A stretch of DNA of 64,000 nucleotides, from NCBI GenBank assembly GCA_949825065.1, contig OX463854.1:10949112-11013111 (forward strand), in the 5' to 3' direction. The notes under the pieces were generated by a model that saw only the letters and a program-made list of their open reading frames with translations, was not told the origin of the DNA and did no database searches. Positions within the stretch are counted from its first letter, which is position 1, and each line of letters opens with the position of its first letter. This DNA comes from Odontocerum albicorne. Taxonomy: Eukaryota; Arthropoda; Insecta; Trichoptera; Odontoceridae. The position numbers and the translations under genes are program-made. Positions 62,791 through 64,000 of the stretch are shown here, piece after piece.

Positions 62791-64000
62791 CAGAAGTAGT
62801 AGGTATATGAATATATGAGTATTATATATGTGATCGAACTCTGAAAAAAATGTTCATTGTTATTAATAAGAAATTCATTCGAAAATCCTAAGACTTTCAA
62901 GAATCAAACATTTTATTTTATGATCTTTATGAAATTAGGTCAATTGTTTTAAAATATACATAATGTCTCCCCCGAGCCTAAACCCGTTGAAAGTCCTAAA
63001 CCCCATGCTAAACCTGACCTTTCGAACTTTCGATTCGTATCTTTGTTAAGGATATAAGGGAAGTAATAATTATCAGGACGAGAGAGCTCTTCCTCTTTGT
63101 ACTACAGTACGAGAGCCAAATCCTTAGTTGAAAAGTTAAGTTAAAACAGTCAAATAGCTGGAATGGTTATGACCCCCGGGTTAGAATGTTTTTGCCATTG
63201 AATTATTTTGTTACATGTACATTTATAATAATAATAAATTTCACAATGCAAAAAAATATTTTTTTATCAATAAATTCATTATCTAGGTTTATAAAAAATG
63301 TGAAGTAAAATTCCCTCGAAATAGATAAATTTATTATACGAGTACTTATAGAAATAAAATAAATTTTTAAAACCTTTTTTATATTACTAATTAGTTGATA
63401 CAGGCTGACTAATTTCATATATACGAGTATATTGCGCCTCGAGAGAAATAATTAATCACCTTTGGAAATTATTGTTTGGCATTATGTAAGTGGTAAAATA
63501 AAGGTATTTAAATTTTTTTTTTATTTATTATTTTCATATTTTTTGACATACTCGTATATTACTGTTATATTGATATACTTGTTATATTGATAAAAAATAA
63601 CAAAATATAATAATTGCAAGGGATTGCGAAAATTTACATCGTCAAAAAATACAATTCTGAGATGAAAAGAATGCTTTCTCTAATATTTTTTTATATTTAT
63701 GCATTTATAATTTTACTTTCGAGAAAAATAAATGTATGATATTTTTACATAAGATTTTCATTTTTAAACTTTTTATTATTTATTCACATTATTAAACTAT
63801 ATTTATTTCTGAGATATAACTAACCCTTGGATTATAGTTGGTCATATTCATATTGAATGTTATATTACAGTCATATGAATGTTATATTGATGAAATTGAA
63901 GTATTTTGAGTTCTTCAATGTATTGTAACTAAGTTATAATCTGAATAAGAATAGTAAAAAAAGGTTTTATTGTAAAAGCTATCCATTTATTTATTATTTA
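62791..64000. other. No gene seen
   Basis: Very AT-rich right end; only short fortuitous frames. Confidence 0.4.

Overview
This is AT-rich eukaryotic nuclear DNA, almost certainly from an insect. The evidence is mariner and other Tc1/mariner-superfamily transposons, hAT- and piggyBac-like MITEs, several tRNA-headed SINE families, many decayed non-LTR (LINE) reverse-transcriptase fragments and a short CCTAA (insect-telomere-type) run. The reverse-transcriptase tail and the SINE-plus-LINE mix look moth-like, but the order is an inference. I see no convincing host protein-coding gene, no functional tRNA or rRNA gene, and no prokaryotic architecture. The window reads as a gene desert or large intron built from layers of mobile elements. 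Most of the short open frames are chance frames in AT-rich DNA.

Layout. 0-6 kb: a hAT-like end, a SINE, decayed LINE pieces, the first copy of a large foldback MITE (P1) and a 44-bp tandem repeat. 6.16-9.90 kb: the most remarkable locus. A 53-bp satellite (25 units, higher-order structure) is interrupted by a young non-autonomous LTR retrotransposon (7484-9845; two 580-bp LTRs with two visible differences; 4-bp target duplication GTAC). It lacks gag-pol, and its interior carries an open frame for the histone fold of H2B. 10-25 kb: palindromic P2 repeats, SINEs, LINE relics on both strands, a telomere-like scar inside a reverse-transcriptase relic, and a 610-bp TTAA-flanked MITE. 25-33 kb: an internally deleted Tc1/mariner-superfamily element with intact ends, a deleted mariner on the minus strand, and a mariner C-terminal relic.

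34-48 kb: a complete mariner (37025-38311) with 31-bp inverted repeats, TA target sites and an intact DD34D transposase frame. Three more P1 copies follow, then two related piggyBac-like MITEs (one nested in a SINE, so the empty site can be read), a second fragment of the minus-strand mariner family, and a duplicated AT-rich block. 48-64 kb: SINE clusters, a jockey-like LINE C-terminus, a 55-bp tandem repeat, a SINE carrying a perfect 25-bp hairpin, two hAT-like MITEs, another P2 copy and an RTE-like LINE tail.

How the parts work together: the complete mariner could supply transposase for elements sharing its ends, but the deleted mariner copies here have different ends. The SINEs carry tRNA-type A/B boxes and a tail resembling LINE 3' ends in the window, suggesting mobilisation by a LINE partner. 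The H2B-bearing LTR element must borrow Gag-Pol from an autonomous relative that is not in this window.
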